Source: Physcia stellaris (taxonomy: Eukaryota; Ascomycota; Lecanoromycetes; Caliciales; Physciaceae). Taken from it: a stretch of 58,448 bases of DNA. Each line of letters begins with the position of its first letter. Within the stretch, counting starts at the first letter, position 1. The stretch spans positions 1 to 58,448 of the forward strand of contig JABSSW010000085.1 in NCBI GenBank assembly GCA_018902385.1, given 5' to 3'. Position numbers and translations under genes: made by a program. Of this stretch, positions 1 through 10,859 are shown piece after piece. Below the pieces are notes generated by a model. It did not search any database. It was not told where the DNA came from and saw only the letters and a program-made list of their open reading frames with translations.

Positions 1-151
1 AATACATGAAATTTGCAAAAACATATGTAGAAAATTTGATTTCTTGAATGCGTCAAAACGAATTTCGATTTTAACATTCGATGTGATAAAATAACGATGT
101 TAATTCGATGTTAAATTTGTTAAATGTTGAATTCGATGTACGTTCGTTATA
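1..151 (-). repeat. A1 3' LTR, truncated by window edge
   Basis: The segment matches the LTR at 21645-21861 almost base for base from its first position (it starts at the shared AATACATGAAATTTGCAAAA), and the reverse complement of the LTR at 19631-19847. The element-proximal end reads TATAACGAACG on the minus strand, where the intact family LTR begins TGTGACGAGCG; both differences are G-to-A. A pyrimidine run follows at 152-172, the complement of the polypurine tract. Confidence 0.88.
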
Positions 152-394
152 TTATTTTTCGTTTTTTTTTCAGTTTCGTTTCGAAACGATCAATTGAGTG
201 TTTTTTTTTTAAACGATGAACGTTTTGCGCGATTTAAATATGTTGTTGAATGACGTTAAATTGAATAATTGATAAAATAAATAAATAAATTCAAAATGTT
301 GTGAAATCGATTTCGTTTGCGAAATCGATTCGTCAAAAATCGTGAAAATTTCAAATCGATTTACGATGAAATGAACAATTTAATTATGTTAATA

Positions 395-875
395 AAATTA
401 TCGTAACAATATTTAAAATTTTGATATTTTCGCGTATGCGAAAATTGATGTGTACATTGCATGCGACAAAACGTGAATGTAATGAATATCGTGAAAAATA
501 ATCAATTTATACAATTCGTCAGAAATAATTTCGACGAATATTAATAAACAAACAATTGAACGCGTCAACAATTTTGAAAATTTTTGCAATATCAAATTGA
601 TATCACGAAACGAACAATTTGATTATGTCGATAAAATTTTTATCATCACGATTAACGCGTTGATGTTATCGTATATACGACGTTTAATTCGTACATTGCA
701 TTCAATGAAATATGCATGTATTAAATTTTTTGAAAAACAAATATTTTAAACGAATTTTACAAATAATTTCGCGTGTCATTAATAAACAATTGAAAATTTT
801 GTTGACGAATTTGTAAATATTCGAATTTTTTTGACAATTTGCGTTCGTTCATTTACATTGCATGACATTTTACAT
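395..875 (-). repeat. Tandem repeats in A1 3' region
   Basis: About two and a half copies of a unit of roughly 200-230 bp. Recognisable anchors recur at about 455, 690 and 855: a GTACATTGCATGC-like block followed by a stretch ending in a TTAATAAACAA-like block. The same arrangement is seen in reverse complement in A2 at 18890-19440. The unmutated relative N1 carries only about one unit (53390-53680), so copy number varies within the family. No coding function is apparent. Confidence 0.6.
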
Positions 876-877
876 TA

Positions 878-1135
878 TTATTCATTGTTCAATAAAATTT
901 GACGACAATTTTTGAAAATGTTTTTGACACGATTCAATTTTTTATGCAACGTAAATTTTGACTGTAAACAACGCGAAATGATAACAAAACGAATGACAAA
1001 AAAAAAATTATTGAAATCAATTTGAAAATGAATTGTAACGAATTCGTTGACAATTTTTTGATCGATCATAAACAATAAAATTCATGATTTAATCATTTCG
1101 CAAAACAAATTCGATTGTTTTTGAATTAATTTCGT
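878..1135 (-). pseudogene. A1 conserved 3' tail coding block
   Basis: An open frame of 65 codons downstream of the chromodomain ends in a stretch rich in Lys, Arg and Asn, with the recognisable core KNIFKNCRQILLNNE. The same core occurs in A2 (18830-18890), in B1 near 10870-10960 and, nearly unmutated, in N1 at 53312-53380 as KNIFRDCRQILLNNE, each time followed by a stop. It is therefore a conserved end of these elements, either the extreme C-terminus of pol after the chromodomain or a small separate ORF. I do not recognise a domain. Mutation does not allow me to decide which frame was originally joined to pol. Confidence 0.5.
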
Positions 1136-1139
1136 GAAA

Positions 1140-1310
1140 AACATTCACGATGTTTTAAACATTTTGAAATTCGTTGTCGTCGACGTAATATTACGTTCGA
1201 TCGTGAAATTTTCATTCGAATCAATTGCAACGATATTGTAATCGATGATAATGATATCGAAATTTCAATATATTATCGAATTTTCATTTCGACATTTCAT
1301 TTGCAATAAT
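1140..1310 (-). pseudogene. A1 chromodomain remnant
   Basis: On the minus strand this stretch parallels the A2 chromodomain at 18486-18660: an acidic DNIL-like start, a run of four Tyr, a Gln-Tyr-Arg block, then YYVDDDEFEN-like residues. Chromodomains at the integrase C-terminus of chromoviruses bind histone marks and steer insertion toward heterochromatin. Conserved Trp positions appear as TGA. The copy is non-functional. The call rests on its position after the integrase C-terminus and on alignment to A2, B1 and C1. Confidence 0.65.
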
Positions 1311-1339
1311 TGATTTTGAAAAATCGTTATGTTGTTTTT

Positions 1340-2560
1340 TAACGAATTTTTAAATTTTTTTTCAACAATCAAAAATGAAAAATTGAATGAATGTGCATGT
1401 CGTCGAACAATTTCAATTCATAAACGAAATTTTTTTTGTGATTATTTTGTATGAATTCAATTTTTTGTCATCGAGTTTGTTTGATGAACGAATCGTTTTT
1501 ATATAACGACGATTTAATCAAAAATAATTTTTTATTTCAAAATTTATAAACAAACGAAATTTGTTGATTCGAACAATCATTTTCTGTTTCGCGTCGACAA
1601 CATTGATTTTGACATATTCGATAATACGATTCATTTTTTCGACAATGAATTCGTTTTGTTTAATCAACAAACGTTTTTTTGTGATTTCGTAATCATTTAA
1701 ATTTGATTCGAAAATCATTCGAAAATGATATTTTTTATTGATGAAAAATGAAATGAATTCGATGATTGTTGAAACATCGTTGTTGTCAACGAATTTCATG
1801 ATATTTATTCAATCAATTCAATCGTTTTGACGATAATTGCAATACAAACGTAATCGAATTTCGATATTTTGATTCGTTCGTTCGATTTGATCATCGATTT
1901 TTGATTGAAAAACGATAAATAATTTACATTTGATTTTTAATCGTTTACAAAAAATTTTTCAAACGCGATTTACGAATTGATCATTTCGATTTGAAATAAT
2001 GAAAAAAATAATTCATGAATACGAAATACGTAATGTATTAATATTTTGACACAAATTTGCATTGTTAAATCATCGTCATCGATCACGCAAAAAACGTAAT
2101 GACGTTTTTTGATCAAACGATCGATAATAATACAAATGACATTGTTGTTTTTGAAATCAAATAATTCGATTATGAAATTTATCGATATATCAATTTATCG
2201 TTGATTAAAAATCGACAATGAAATTAACAATTCGTGACGATTATCGTGTGAAAATTTCGATCGTTGACATTTGTGACAATTACGAATATAACGTTTGATG
2301 AATAATTTCATATTAAATCAATAATAATAACGTTTAATGAATTTTTCAATACGATTATAAAAAAATGTTCAATATGTTTTCGAATGATCGATCAAAAAAA
2401 TTAATCAATTTTGAACGATCGTAACGTCACGAATTATTTCAATCATCAAAATTTAATCGATTTGATATTCATCAAAAATTTTCGTTTTTAAAAAAAATTT
2501 CGTTTCGATTCGAACAATTTTGTCAAATTTATTTTTTTTCGTTGATGATTTGTTCATCGA
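1340..2560 (-). pseudogene. A1 integrase remnant
   Basis: The clearest part is an open block at 1518-1799 beginning KFVDNNDVSTII. It corresponds to the region after the catalytic core in fungal Ty3 integrases and matches A2 at 17971-18252 nearly residue for residue. The zinc-binding N-terminus is expected around 2250-2420, where the reverse complement shows an RNCHKC-like Cys-x2-Cys as in A2. Integrase joins the cDNA to host DNA. The frame is interrupted by TGA and short indels, so it is inactive. Domain edges are approximate. Confidence 0.75.
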
Positions 2561-3390
2561 TCAAAATTTGACGATAATTAATACAATTTTCGATTTTTTC
2601 GATTGATTTGAAAGATTACGTCGTTCGTACAAATCGTTTTATCGCGTTTCAACAACTCAATGCGAACATAATTTAATCGAAAAACTTCAAACAAAATTTG
2701 ATTTTTTTATAAATTTTTTTTTCGTCGTTTTCATTGAAATTTTGATTTCGACGAAATTTTCGAAATTTTATCAGATTTTAATCAAAATCATCAAAATTTT
2801 TTTTAACAAATTTGTACAATTTTTGATTTCGAATTGATATTGAATTTTGATAAAATTGTAATCGATTCAAAATTTCGATTCAACGTAATTTGACGAAAAA
2901 TGAATTTTTTTTTTGATTTGCATAACGCGTTATAAAAATTTTCAAATTTTTGTGATCGATGTAAATTTCGACGAAAATTCGTCGATATTTTCGAATTCGA
3001 ATTTTCAATGTTTTTAAACATCGAATAATGATTAAAAATTTTTAAATTTTTTGTTATATATTTCGTAATTGATATTCGACAAAAATCGAATAATAATTAA
3101 AAATTTTTTTTGTTGACAAAAATCAAAAAATTATCGAATGAAAAATTTCGTCGTCGTCGTATTGAAAAAAAATTTCATTTAAATATCAATTCGAAAAATC
3201 GATTTTTAAAATTGTTTTACGATTGCGATCGTAATGTCGAAAAATTGAAATTTCGATTATTTGTTTTTTCAAAATTTCGAACGTTTCATTGATCAAATCG
3301 ATTCATTCGAAATCAATTTTTTTTTTGATCATTCGAATTAAAAATTTAACGAATTTCGAAAATGTTTTGATGAAACGTCGATAAAAATTG
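2560..3390 (-). pseudogene. A1 RNase H remnant
   Basis: Lies between the RT and integrase blocks on the minus strand and aligns with the A2 region 9765-10380. A piece at 2803-3021 encodes the end of the domain, with the NLHRSQKFENFYNALCKSKK-like stretch corresponding to the usual connection between RNase H and integrase. RNase H removes the RNA strand during cDNA synthesis. Stops and frameshifts are frequent; the acidic catalytic residues cannot be placed with confidence. Confidence 0.6.
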
Positions 3391-3397
3391 CAAAAAT

Positions 3398-4249
3398 TTA
3401 CAAACGTTTGCATTTTTTTGATGCAAATGAAACGAATTCAATTGACAATATTTTGTATTTTTTTGAATTCATGCGCAAATTTTTTGTTGATAATATAACG
3501 TCGAAAAAAAAAATTTTTGTTTGAAAAAATTCGCATTTTTTGATATCGATTTGAAATTCGATTTTTTTTAATTTTTGAAATATTTGAATAAAATGTCGTT
3601 CATGTTGTTTTCGAATTTTGTTGTAAATGAAAATATCATTCAAATACATTTGACAAAAATGATTGATATATTCGAACAACAAATCGTTCATGTAATGTTG
3701 TCAATTGATCGAATCATTGATTAATTCAAAAAACAATACATGATATTTGTAAATGTTTAACGAACATATAAAAATAATGAAATTTTCGCTTTGTGAATTC
3801 ATTCGAAATTTGTTGAAAACAAATATAATATTCAATTTGAACAAAAATTTACAATCGATAATTTTCGCAAAAATTTTTTCGATCAACGAAATAAAATAAT
3901 TATTACGTTTGATTATAACGTTCAGTTTTCGATAATCGATACATAAACGAAATTGTTCGTTCGATTTGACGACGAATGAAATGAACGAAACATAAAACGT
4001 TTTTTTTGAATTGATAAATTTTTTTTGAAAATTATCGTGTAAATATTTTTGAAAAATTTCGAATTTTTTAAACGATAAAAAATAAACTCGATTTCGAAAT
4101 AATTGATTCGAATTTTTCGTCAATTCGATTTTGTGATCGTAAAATTTATGCGAAAATAATTTGTCGATTTTTTTCGAATTGAATACGTTTTCGAATCGTT
4201 TAAAAAATTCAAAAATTTTACGTTTCAATTTTTCGACGATTGTTTTCAT
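3398..4249 (-). pseudogene. A1 reverse transcriptase remnant
   Basis: Two adjoining open blocks (3701-4249, then 3398-3691) cover most of the RT domain. Recognisable landmarks in order are a YDHKIEL start, a RVYFLSF stretch, FVVKSNEQFRLCIDYRKLN (motif with Arg-Leu-Cys-x-Asp-Tyr-Arg), NIIFVFNKFRM where the first catalytic Asp is now Asn, and MYLNDIFIYNK, the YxDD box with the first Asp changed to Asn. Both Asp-to-Asn changes fit G-to-A after G. RT is therefore catalytically dead. The break between the blocks falls at an expected Trp or Gly. Confidence 0.85.
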
Positions 4250-4329
4250 GATTTTAAAATTTTTTTGAAATTCAAATCGAAATCAATTTTTATTTTGATT
4301 AAATTTTTTTTGACGTTGTCGATAATTTC

Positions 4330-5275
4330 GTTTAATTTTTTCATGATCAAAAAAACGTTTTGATTTTTTTTTTTTTTTTTTTAAATTTCGTTAACGATTG
4401 AAAAACAATCGCGTCAATAAAAACGACATTTAATAATGCGTCAAAATCGAAATTTTGTTCGTCGTTTTCATGTTCGAAAATCGTAATTTTAAATTTTCGA
4501 CTAAAACGTCGCGTAAATTTTTTGAATAAATCGAATTTTTTGATCGAAACGTTGATCAAATTCGATTTTTGTGTTTCGCGTATTGTTTTCATTTTTTGTT
4601 TTTTTTTGAAAAATTTATTCGAAAAATATTTTTGTTTATTTTCTCGATGACATATTTGAAATCGAAATTCAAAAATTTTTTTAACGACGATTTTTTTCGA
4701 TTCAATTTTCAACGATAAAACGAAAAAAAATCGATCGAAACGAAATCGAAATTGATCGTTTTTGAAATATTTGATATTTTTGAACGTTCGCAAAAAAAAC
4801 GACGTGAAAAATCGTTCAAAAAACGATAAATAAAATGTTTTATTCGATTGTTTGTTTGAATTGAATAATTTTTGAAATATCGACGATCGAAACGATAAAA
4901 AAAATGTTTCGTCATGATCACAATGATTTGATGTGAAATAACATTCGTTATTGATTATGTTGAAAATCATTTCATGTTTGTTTATTTATGATTTATTTAA
5001 AATCAACGAATGTTGTTTTATTTTGATAATAAACAAAAAAACGAAAAGTTTTGAATGATTTTGTATCGTCATTTTGAACAATATTTGATGAATAATAAAT
5101 TTGATTTTTGTTTTTTCGAAATTAAAAATTTTTTTGAATTTCGATAAAAATATTGAAATTAATTTTAATTTATGACAAACTTTTTGCGCAATTTTCTTAT
5201 TAATGAAAACATATTCAAAAACATCGATATCAATTAAATCATGAATTATGATTTTTCGATTGTCAAAAAACAAAT
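4330..5275 (-). pseudogene. A1 protease and linker remnant
   Basis: The block at 4986-5273 has the shape of a retropepsin: a HDLIDIDVFEYVFINKKIAQ segment sits where an IDTGA-type active site followed by hydrophobic residues is expected, then a long beta-rich C-terminal part. The active-site Thr-Gly-Ala is lost. Downstream (4347-4970) is a Phe/Lys/Arg-rich linker leading to RT, with a poly-pyrimidine run at 4368-4382. The protease would have processed the gag-pol polyprotein. The same order is seen in A2 at 7900-8763. Confidence 0.6.
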
Positions 5276-5539
5276 TTATTTTTTTAATTAAAAATTTACA
5301 AAGAAATTCGTTAAAAATGTTATGCTGAAAATTTCGTGAACAAATTTTGATAATTTTTTTCGCGTTTTCGAAAAAAATAATTAATTTTTCGATTCATCGA
5401 AAAATGAAAAAACAATGAATGTATTGTTAACATAATCGAAAATCGTTGCAATATTTTGAAAATTGAATATTTTTTTTTTAATCAAATCGTTTATTCATTC
5501 GAATAACGATTTGTTTGATTTGCAATTTTTTTATCAATG

Positions 5540-6640
5540 TTTTAAATTATCACAACGACGACGAATTTTTTTAACAAAAAAAACGAATTAACAATTTTAT
5601 TTTTTACATCGAATTAAAATTGATGTAATTGACGCATTCAAAATTTCAAACTTTTTATTTTTTTTCGACAAATTCGATTTGTTTTTATTTCGATATTCGA
5701 AAATTTGTAAAAAATTATTCGTCGAAATCATTTTTTTGAATACGTCGATGACGATTATCGAAATGTTAAAACTTTTTCGTTAAAAACATCGAAACGAAAC
5801 AAATTATTCAAATTATTCATAATCAATTTGAAAATTTAACGATAAATTCGTTGTTTTTTTCAAATCATGAATTTTGTCGTTCAATTTTGTTTTAAAAAAT
5901 AATTGAACAAACGAATAATAAAAATTTTGAATAAAATTCGATTCACAATACATTCAAAATTTCTTTTTGAAATCATTTATTGACGTCGAATATTGTGTTT
6001 AAAAATCAAAAATCGAAATAAATGATATCGAACAATTTGAAAATTTTTTTATTCGAAAAAATTTACGTTGTTTTACGTAAACAAACATTTCGACGATTTT
6101 TTTTTTAACATTGAACATTCGAATTTGTTATTTTAAAATAAATTCAATTGATTTTCATTTAAATTTATTTGTTTTTTTTTTTTCAAATTTTTTTTTCGAA
6201 AATGTTTGAATTTTTGATTTCATAAAAGTTAAAAAATCATGATTTCTTCAAATTTTTTTTTCGAAATCAATTTGAAAAATAATAATTTTTTTCGTCGAAA
6301 TTAATTTTTTGAAAATTGAACGTCGTATATTTTTGATTCGAAAATAATCACAAATTTCGAACAATATATCATCGACATTTTTTTTTGTTTTAAATTCTGA
6401 AATCAAAATCGATTTGAATTTGATGAAAATAAATCGTTCAAAATCGTTCAATTTTTTTCGATAAATATTTTTCGAAACAACAATTTCAATCAATGATCGT
6501 TTTTCAATCATTTTTTCGACAAGTTTCAAGTTATTTTCAATATTTCGCAAACGAAATCGAATTTCGAAAAAAAATGAATATTCAATTCGAGTTTGAAATT
6601 TTCAAATAAAAAACATTTTGAAAATCAAAATCTCGAATTA
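5540..6640 (-). pseudogene. A1 gag remnant
   Basis: The minus strand from about 6600 down to 5540 aligns with the gag region of A2 (7030-7900, plus) and of A3 (19848-20600, minus). Short shared anchors include the RRQYD-like block of A2 and A3 and the acidic spacer before the protease. The N-terminal third (6248-6550) reads as a charged helical block but matches neither relative clearly. Gag would form the virus-like particle. The copy has no 5' end, since the element stops at the junction with A2. Confidence 0.5.
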
Positions 6641-6671
6641 TAATATAAAATCAACGAGATTTTGATTTTCG
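6620..6671. repeat. Inverted repeat at the A1/A2 head-to-head junction
   Basis: AAAATCAAAATCTCG at 6621-6635 is followed after about 19 bases by its reverse complement, CGAGA then a T run and GATTTT (6655-6670), with one extra T. It lies close to the symmetry axis (about 6.60 kb) deduced by pairing A1 and A2 landmarks. It may mark the centre of the palindrome, though two mutated copies could also produce it by chance. Confidence 0.45.
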
Positions 6672-6814
6672 TCAAAATCGAAATTTCTATTGTTCAAATT
6701 CAATGTAATAAATTTTTCAAAATTCAACGAATTAAAAAAATAAAAATAAACAACGAAAAAAAAAACTGTTAAATTATCAAAATTGAAAAAAATTTTAATT
6801 TCGAAAAAAAATCT

Positions 6815-6928
6815 CGTTTTGAATTTAAAAAGCGCTCGTTCAAACAATTTGATTTTTTTGTTGAAAAATTTCGTTTTAATTTTAAAACACGTTCGTTTCG
6901 ACATTTTGATTTTTCTATTTTTTTTGAA
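6815..6928. repeat. 57-bp tandem duplication
   Basis: Two adjacent copies of a unit beginning CGTTTT at 6815 and 6872, similar along their length (a CGTTCG core and a TTTGATTTTT core in each). It lies in the 5' part of the A2 gag region. Confidence 0.5.
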
Positions 6929-7029
6929 CATAAAAATTTCAATATATTCGAATACATTCGTTACGATATTTGAAAAAATAAATGCATTGATAAATTGAAA
7001 ATCAATTTCGATTGATACGTCGATAAATT

Positions 7030-7900
7030 CAAAAAAATCTTTGCAATTATTGATTGAACAAAAAAAAAATTTACGAAACATATCGATATTCGACACGAAA
7101 TTAAACGCAATTTTTTCGAATCAATTGATCAAATTTTCAAATTTTTGAACGACATTTATATCGATGTTGATCATTTTCGAAACGTTCGTCGTCAATACGA
7201 TAATTTGAAAATGAAATTCATTGAATTTTTTAACGAATTTTATTTCGAATTTTTTTTTCTAATCAATCAATTGTTCAAAAAAAATGAAAAAAACAAAATT
7301 CACGATTTCGAAAAAAAAATCACAACGAAATTTCAACACGTCGACGTTGTTTTGAACGATTATAAAATTTTTGACGATTATTTTCGCAAATTTCAAATCA
7401 TGAATAACAAATATCGTCGTATCAAAAACAACGATGTTAAAATCAACATTTTTTTTATTAAAAACAAATTATCGATCAATCAATTAAATTTTCGAATTCG
7501 TCGCAATGATCAATACATAAAAAATTTGAAAATTAAATATACGATTTTTTTTAAAAAAAAACGTATAAAATTGTCATTGCTCGTTCTAATCTGTCTAAAT
7601 TGAAAAAAAAATGTCGAAAATGTGATGAAAAAAATCATTGATAAAAAAAATGCATTTTTGACAAATCATTTGATAATTGAATCGACAATTTGATCAAACA
7701 AAAAATATTTAATTTGCAAATCATTTTTTTGATTAACGATAATTTTTCAAACATTGACGACGATAATATAAATTTCGATTTTTTCAATCACATTCGACGT
7801 TAAATCGAAAAATTAACAATTTTTCGAAAACGCGAAGAAAATTATCAAAATTTGTTTACGAAATTTTCAACATAACATTTTTAACGAATTTCATTGTAAA
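7030..7900 (+). pseudogene. A2 gag remnant
   Basis: A plus-strand open block at 7145-7603 contains RNVRRQYDNLKMKFIEFFNE, which parallels NIRRQYDDFKMKF in the minus-strand A3 copy at 20125-20313. The DNA match to A3 extends leftward to at least 6905, so gag started further upstream. The protein is highly charged with predicted helices and no visible CCHC knuckle. It would be the capsid/nucleocapsid precursor. Mutation has removed Gly, Pro and Trp throughout; the start codon cannot be placed. Confidence 0.5.
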
Positions 7901-8763
7901 TTTTTAATTAAAAAAATAAATCTGTTTTCGAACGATAAAAAAATCATAATTCATGATATAATTGATATCGATATTTTGAATACGTTTTCATTAATGAAAA
8001 AATTGCGCAAAAAGTATGTCACAAATTAAAATTAATTTCAGTTTTTTTGTCGCGATTCAAAAAAATTCTTAATTTCGAAAAAACGAAAATCAAATTTATT
8101 ATTCATCAAATATTGTTCAAAATGACGATACAAAATCATTCAAAAATTTTCGTTTCATTGTTCATCATCAAAATAAAACAACATTCGTTGATTTTAAAAA
8201 AATCTTGAATGAATAAACATGAAATGATTTTCAATATAATTAACGACGAATGTTATTTCACGTCGAATCATTGTAATCACGTTGAAATTTCTTTTTTGCT
8301 ATCACGTTCGTTTATATTTCAGAAATTATTTAATTCGAACAAGCATTCGAATAAAACGTTTTATTTGTCATTTTCGAAACGATTTTTAACGTCGTTTTCG
8401 TCGACAAACGTTCAAAAATATCAAATATTGCAAAAACGATCAATTTCGACATTTTCTCGAGTAATTTTTTCTCGTTCTATTGTGAAAAACTCGAAAAAAA
8501 ACGAACAATCAATAAAAAAATTTTTGAATTCAAATTTCAAATATGTCGTTGAAAAAATAAACAAAAAATATTCATCGAATAAATCGTTCAAAAAAAAACG
8601 AAAAACGAAAATCATACGTGAAATTTAAAAATCGAATTTAATTAACGTTTCGATAAAAAAATTTGACATTTTCAAAAAATTTGCACGTCGATTTAATCGA
8701 CGATTTAAAATCACGATTTCGAAAATTGAAAATGACGAACAAAATTTCGATTTTGATATATTA
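7900..8763 (+). pseudogene. A2 protease and linker remnant
   Basis: Around 7930-8200 the plus strand encodes the counterpart of the A1 protease block: an IDIDILNTFSLMKKLRKK-like segment at the expected active site and a beta-rich tail ending near HSLILKKS. An open block at 8209-8628 then gives the Phe/Ser/Lys-rich linker to RT, starting MNKHEMIFNIINDECYF, almost the same as A1 at 4347-4970. The retropepsin active-site residues are lost. Frames are broken between the pieces. Confidence 0.55.
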
Positions 8764-9765
8764 TTGAACGTGACGTTTATCGACGCGACGATTTTTCAAT
8801 TTTTAACAAAATCTAAAAGAAAAAAAAAAATCAAAATTTTTTCATTGATTATGAAAAAATTAGACGAGATTATTGACAACGTCAAAAAAAAACTGATCAA
8901 AATAAAAATTGATTTTGATTTAAATTTCAAAAAAATTCTCAAAATCATGAAAACAGTCGTCGAGAAATTGAAACGTAAAATTTTTGAATTTTTTAAACGT
9001 TTCGAAAATGTATTCAATTCGAAAAAAACAAACAAATTATTTTTTTATAAATTTTACGATCACAAAATCGAGTTGATCGAAAGTTCGAATCAATTGTTTC
9101 GAAATCGAGTTTATTTTTTATCGTTCAAAAAATTCGAGATTTTTCAAAAATATTTACACGATAATTTTCAAAAAAAATTTATCAATTCAAACAAAACGTT
9201 TTATGTTTCGTCTATTTTATTCGTCGTCAAATCGAACGAACAATTTCGTTTGTGCGTGAAATAACGAAAATTGAACGTTATAATCAAACGTAATAATTAT
9301 TTTATTTCGTTGATCGAAAAATTTTTTGTTAAAATTATCGATTGTAAATTTTTGTTCAAATTGAATATTATATCGACTTTCAATAAATTTCGAATGAATT
9401 CACAAAACGAAAATTTTATTATTTTTATATGTTCGTTAAACATTTACAAATATCATGTATTGTTTTTCGATTTTATCAATGATTCGATCAATTGACAACA
9501 TTACATGAACGATTTGTTATTTGAATATATTAATCATTTTTGTCAAATGTATTTGAATGATATTTTCATTTACAACAAAATTCGAAAACAACATGAACGA
9601 CATTTCATTCAAATTTTTCAAAAATTGAAAAAAATTGATTTTCAAATCGATATCAAAAAATGCGAATTTTTTCAAACGAAAATTTCATTTTTAGAAATCA
9701 TATTATCGACAAAAAATTTACGCATAAATTTTCAAAAAATGCAAAACATCGTCAATTGAATTCGT
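8764..9765 (+). pseudogene. A2 reverse transcriptase remnant
   Basis: Three open blocks (8764-9264, 9271-9495, 9505-9759) run through the RT domain in order: KFYDHKIELIES, RVYFLSFKKFEIF, VVKSNEQFRLCVK, then LNVIIKRNNYFISLIEK, FKLNIISTFNKF with catalytic Asp replaced by Asn, and the box MYLNDIFIYNK with YxDD changed to YxND. The blocks are separated by TGA where Trp or other G-rich codons are expected. It is the same sequence as the A1 RT in opposite orientation and is inactive. Confidence 0.85.
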
Positions 9766-10400
9766 TCAACATGCATCAAAAAAATACAAACGTTTGTAAA
9801 TTTTTGCAATTTTTATCGACGTTTTATCAAAATGTTTTCGAAATTCGTCAAATTTTTAATTCGAATGATCAAAAAAAAATTGATTTCGAATGAATCGATT
9901 TCGTTAACGAAACGTTCGAAATTCTGAAAAAACAAATAATCGAAATTTCAATTTTTCGACATTACGATCGCAATCGTAAAATTATTTTAAAAATCGATTT
10001 TTCAAATTGATGTTTAAATGAAATTCTATTTCAATACGACGACGACGAAATTTTTCATTCGATGATTTTTTTCAACAAAAAAATGATTTTTGTCGAGTGC
10101 AATTACGAAATATATAACAAAAAATTTTTGATCATTATTCGATGTTTGAAACATTGAAAATTCGAATTCGAAAATATTGACGAATCAATCGAAATTTACA
10201 TCGATTACAAAAGTTTGAAAATTTTTATGACAAACAAAAAATTCATTTTTCGTCAAATACGTTGAGTCGAAATTTTAACGAATTACAACATCAAAATTCA
10301 ATATCAATTCGAAATCAAAAACGTCAAAACGAATGTTTTGACTAAAATGTTTGAATTTCGTTTCGTCGAAAACGACGAACGTGAATTCTTTAAAAAACAA
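9765..10400 (+). pseudogene. A2 RNase H remnant
   Basis: Follows RT directly. The beginning carries the connection segment with KNTNVCKFLQFLSTFYQNV, then a region matching A4 at 57760-58448 and A1 at 2560-3390. A YNKKFLIIIRC-like stretch near 10110-10145 corresponds to the conserved Tyr-x-x-Glu-Leu-Leu-Ala-type helix of the domain. Frame breaks are frequent. The RNase H degrades RNA in the RNA-DNA hybrid in active copies. Confidence 0.6.
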
Positions 10401-10467
10401 ATTTTGTTGTTATTTTTTCGATTGCAATTATATTCAATTGACGTTTAAAACGATTTATACGAAAACG
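10400..10467 (+). pseudogene. A2 integrase, N-terminal piece upstream of B1
   Basis: Short plus-strand segment ending ACGAAAACGTCATG that continues after the B1 insertion at 17194. In A1 the corresponding uninterrupted DNA runs without a gap (reverse complement of about 2590-2650), which shows that B1 inserted into the pre-existing A2 integrase. Confidence 0.6.
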
Positions 10468-10472
10468 TCATG
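10468..10472. repeat. Left target-site duplication of B1 (TCATG)
   Basis: TCATG directly precedes the left LTR of B1; the same five bases follow the right LTR at 17194-17198. The left LTR then starts TATCATG rather than TGTAATATCATG as on the right, so its outermost bases are probably lost; this makes the duplication likely but not certain. Confidence 0.6.
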
Positions 10473-10709
10473 TATCATGAATCGTGTTTGAATAAACGTA
10501 TTATTGATTAATTAAACGAAAACAATAAGTTTGCAAAAACAAATAGATATAAAATGATGAAATTGCAAACAATGTGCGAACGTTAAATTTCAAATCACGT
10601 TAATTTCGTCAAAGAATTAAAACATAATTCGATTTAAACATATTTGTTTAATCATTTATTATATCAATTATCTATTTGTCAGATTTATTTGTCAAACATG
10701 CTCGTAACA
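10473..10709 (-). repeat. B1 3' LTR (left copy)
   Basis: Aligns end to end with 16957-17193, differing mostly by transitions. On the minus strand it starts TGTTACGAGCATG and ends near TTCATGATA. A T run at 10710-10726 is the complement of the polypurine tract. Confidence 0.85.
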
Positions 10710-10859
10710 TTATTTTTTTTTTCGCGAACGTCGTCTCGACGATTCGTTGTTGTTTCGAAATTTGAAAATCTTGTTGAAAATCTTGTTGATCAATTCGTAT
10801 GATTGCAAAATCTAAAAATTTCACGATCATCATTTTTCATTTTTTAGTGTTTTATTGTC

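Larger units (their letters stand above)
1..6640 (-). mobile_element. A1: mutated Ty3/gypsy chromovirus, minus strand
   Basis: This is a degenerate Ty3/gypsy-type LTR retrotransposon read on the minus strand, with its 3' LTR cut by the window start. Going from high to low coordinates the order is gag, protease, RT, RNase H, integrase, chromodomain, 3' region and LTR, which is Ty3/gypsy order. Fragments match the plus-strand copy A2 closely: the first 44 residues of the RT block at 3691 are the same as those at 9505 in A2. No 5' LTR is present; the element meets A2 head-to-head near 6.6 kb. All frames are broken by C-to-T/G-to-A change. The right boundary is approximate. Confidence 0.85.

Noticed and set aside
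6638-7096. 152-codon minus-strand ORF as A1 gag N-terminus
   Set aside because: The DNA from about 6905 aligns with family-A gag on the plus strand (A2, matching A3), so this minus frame is most likely a shadow.
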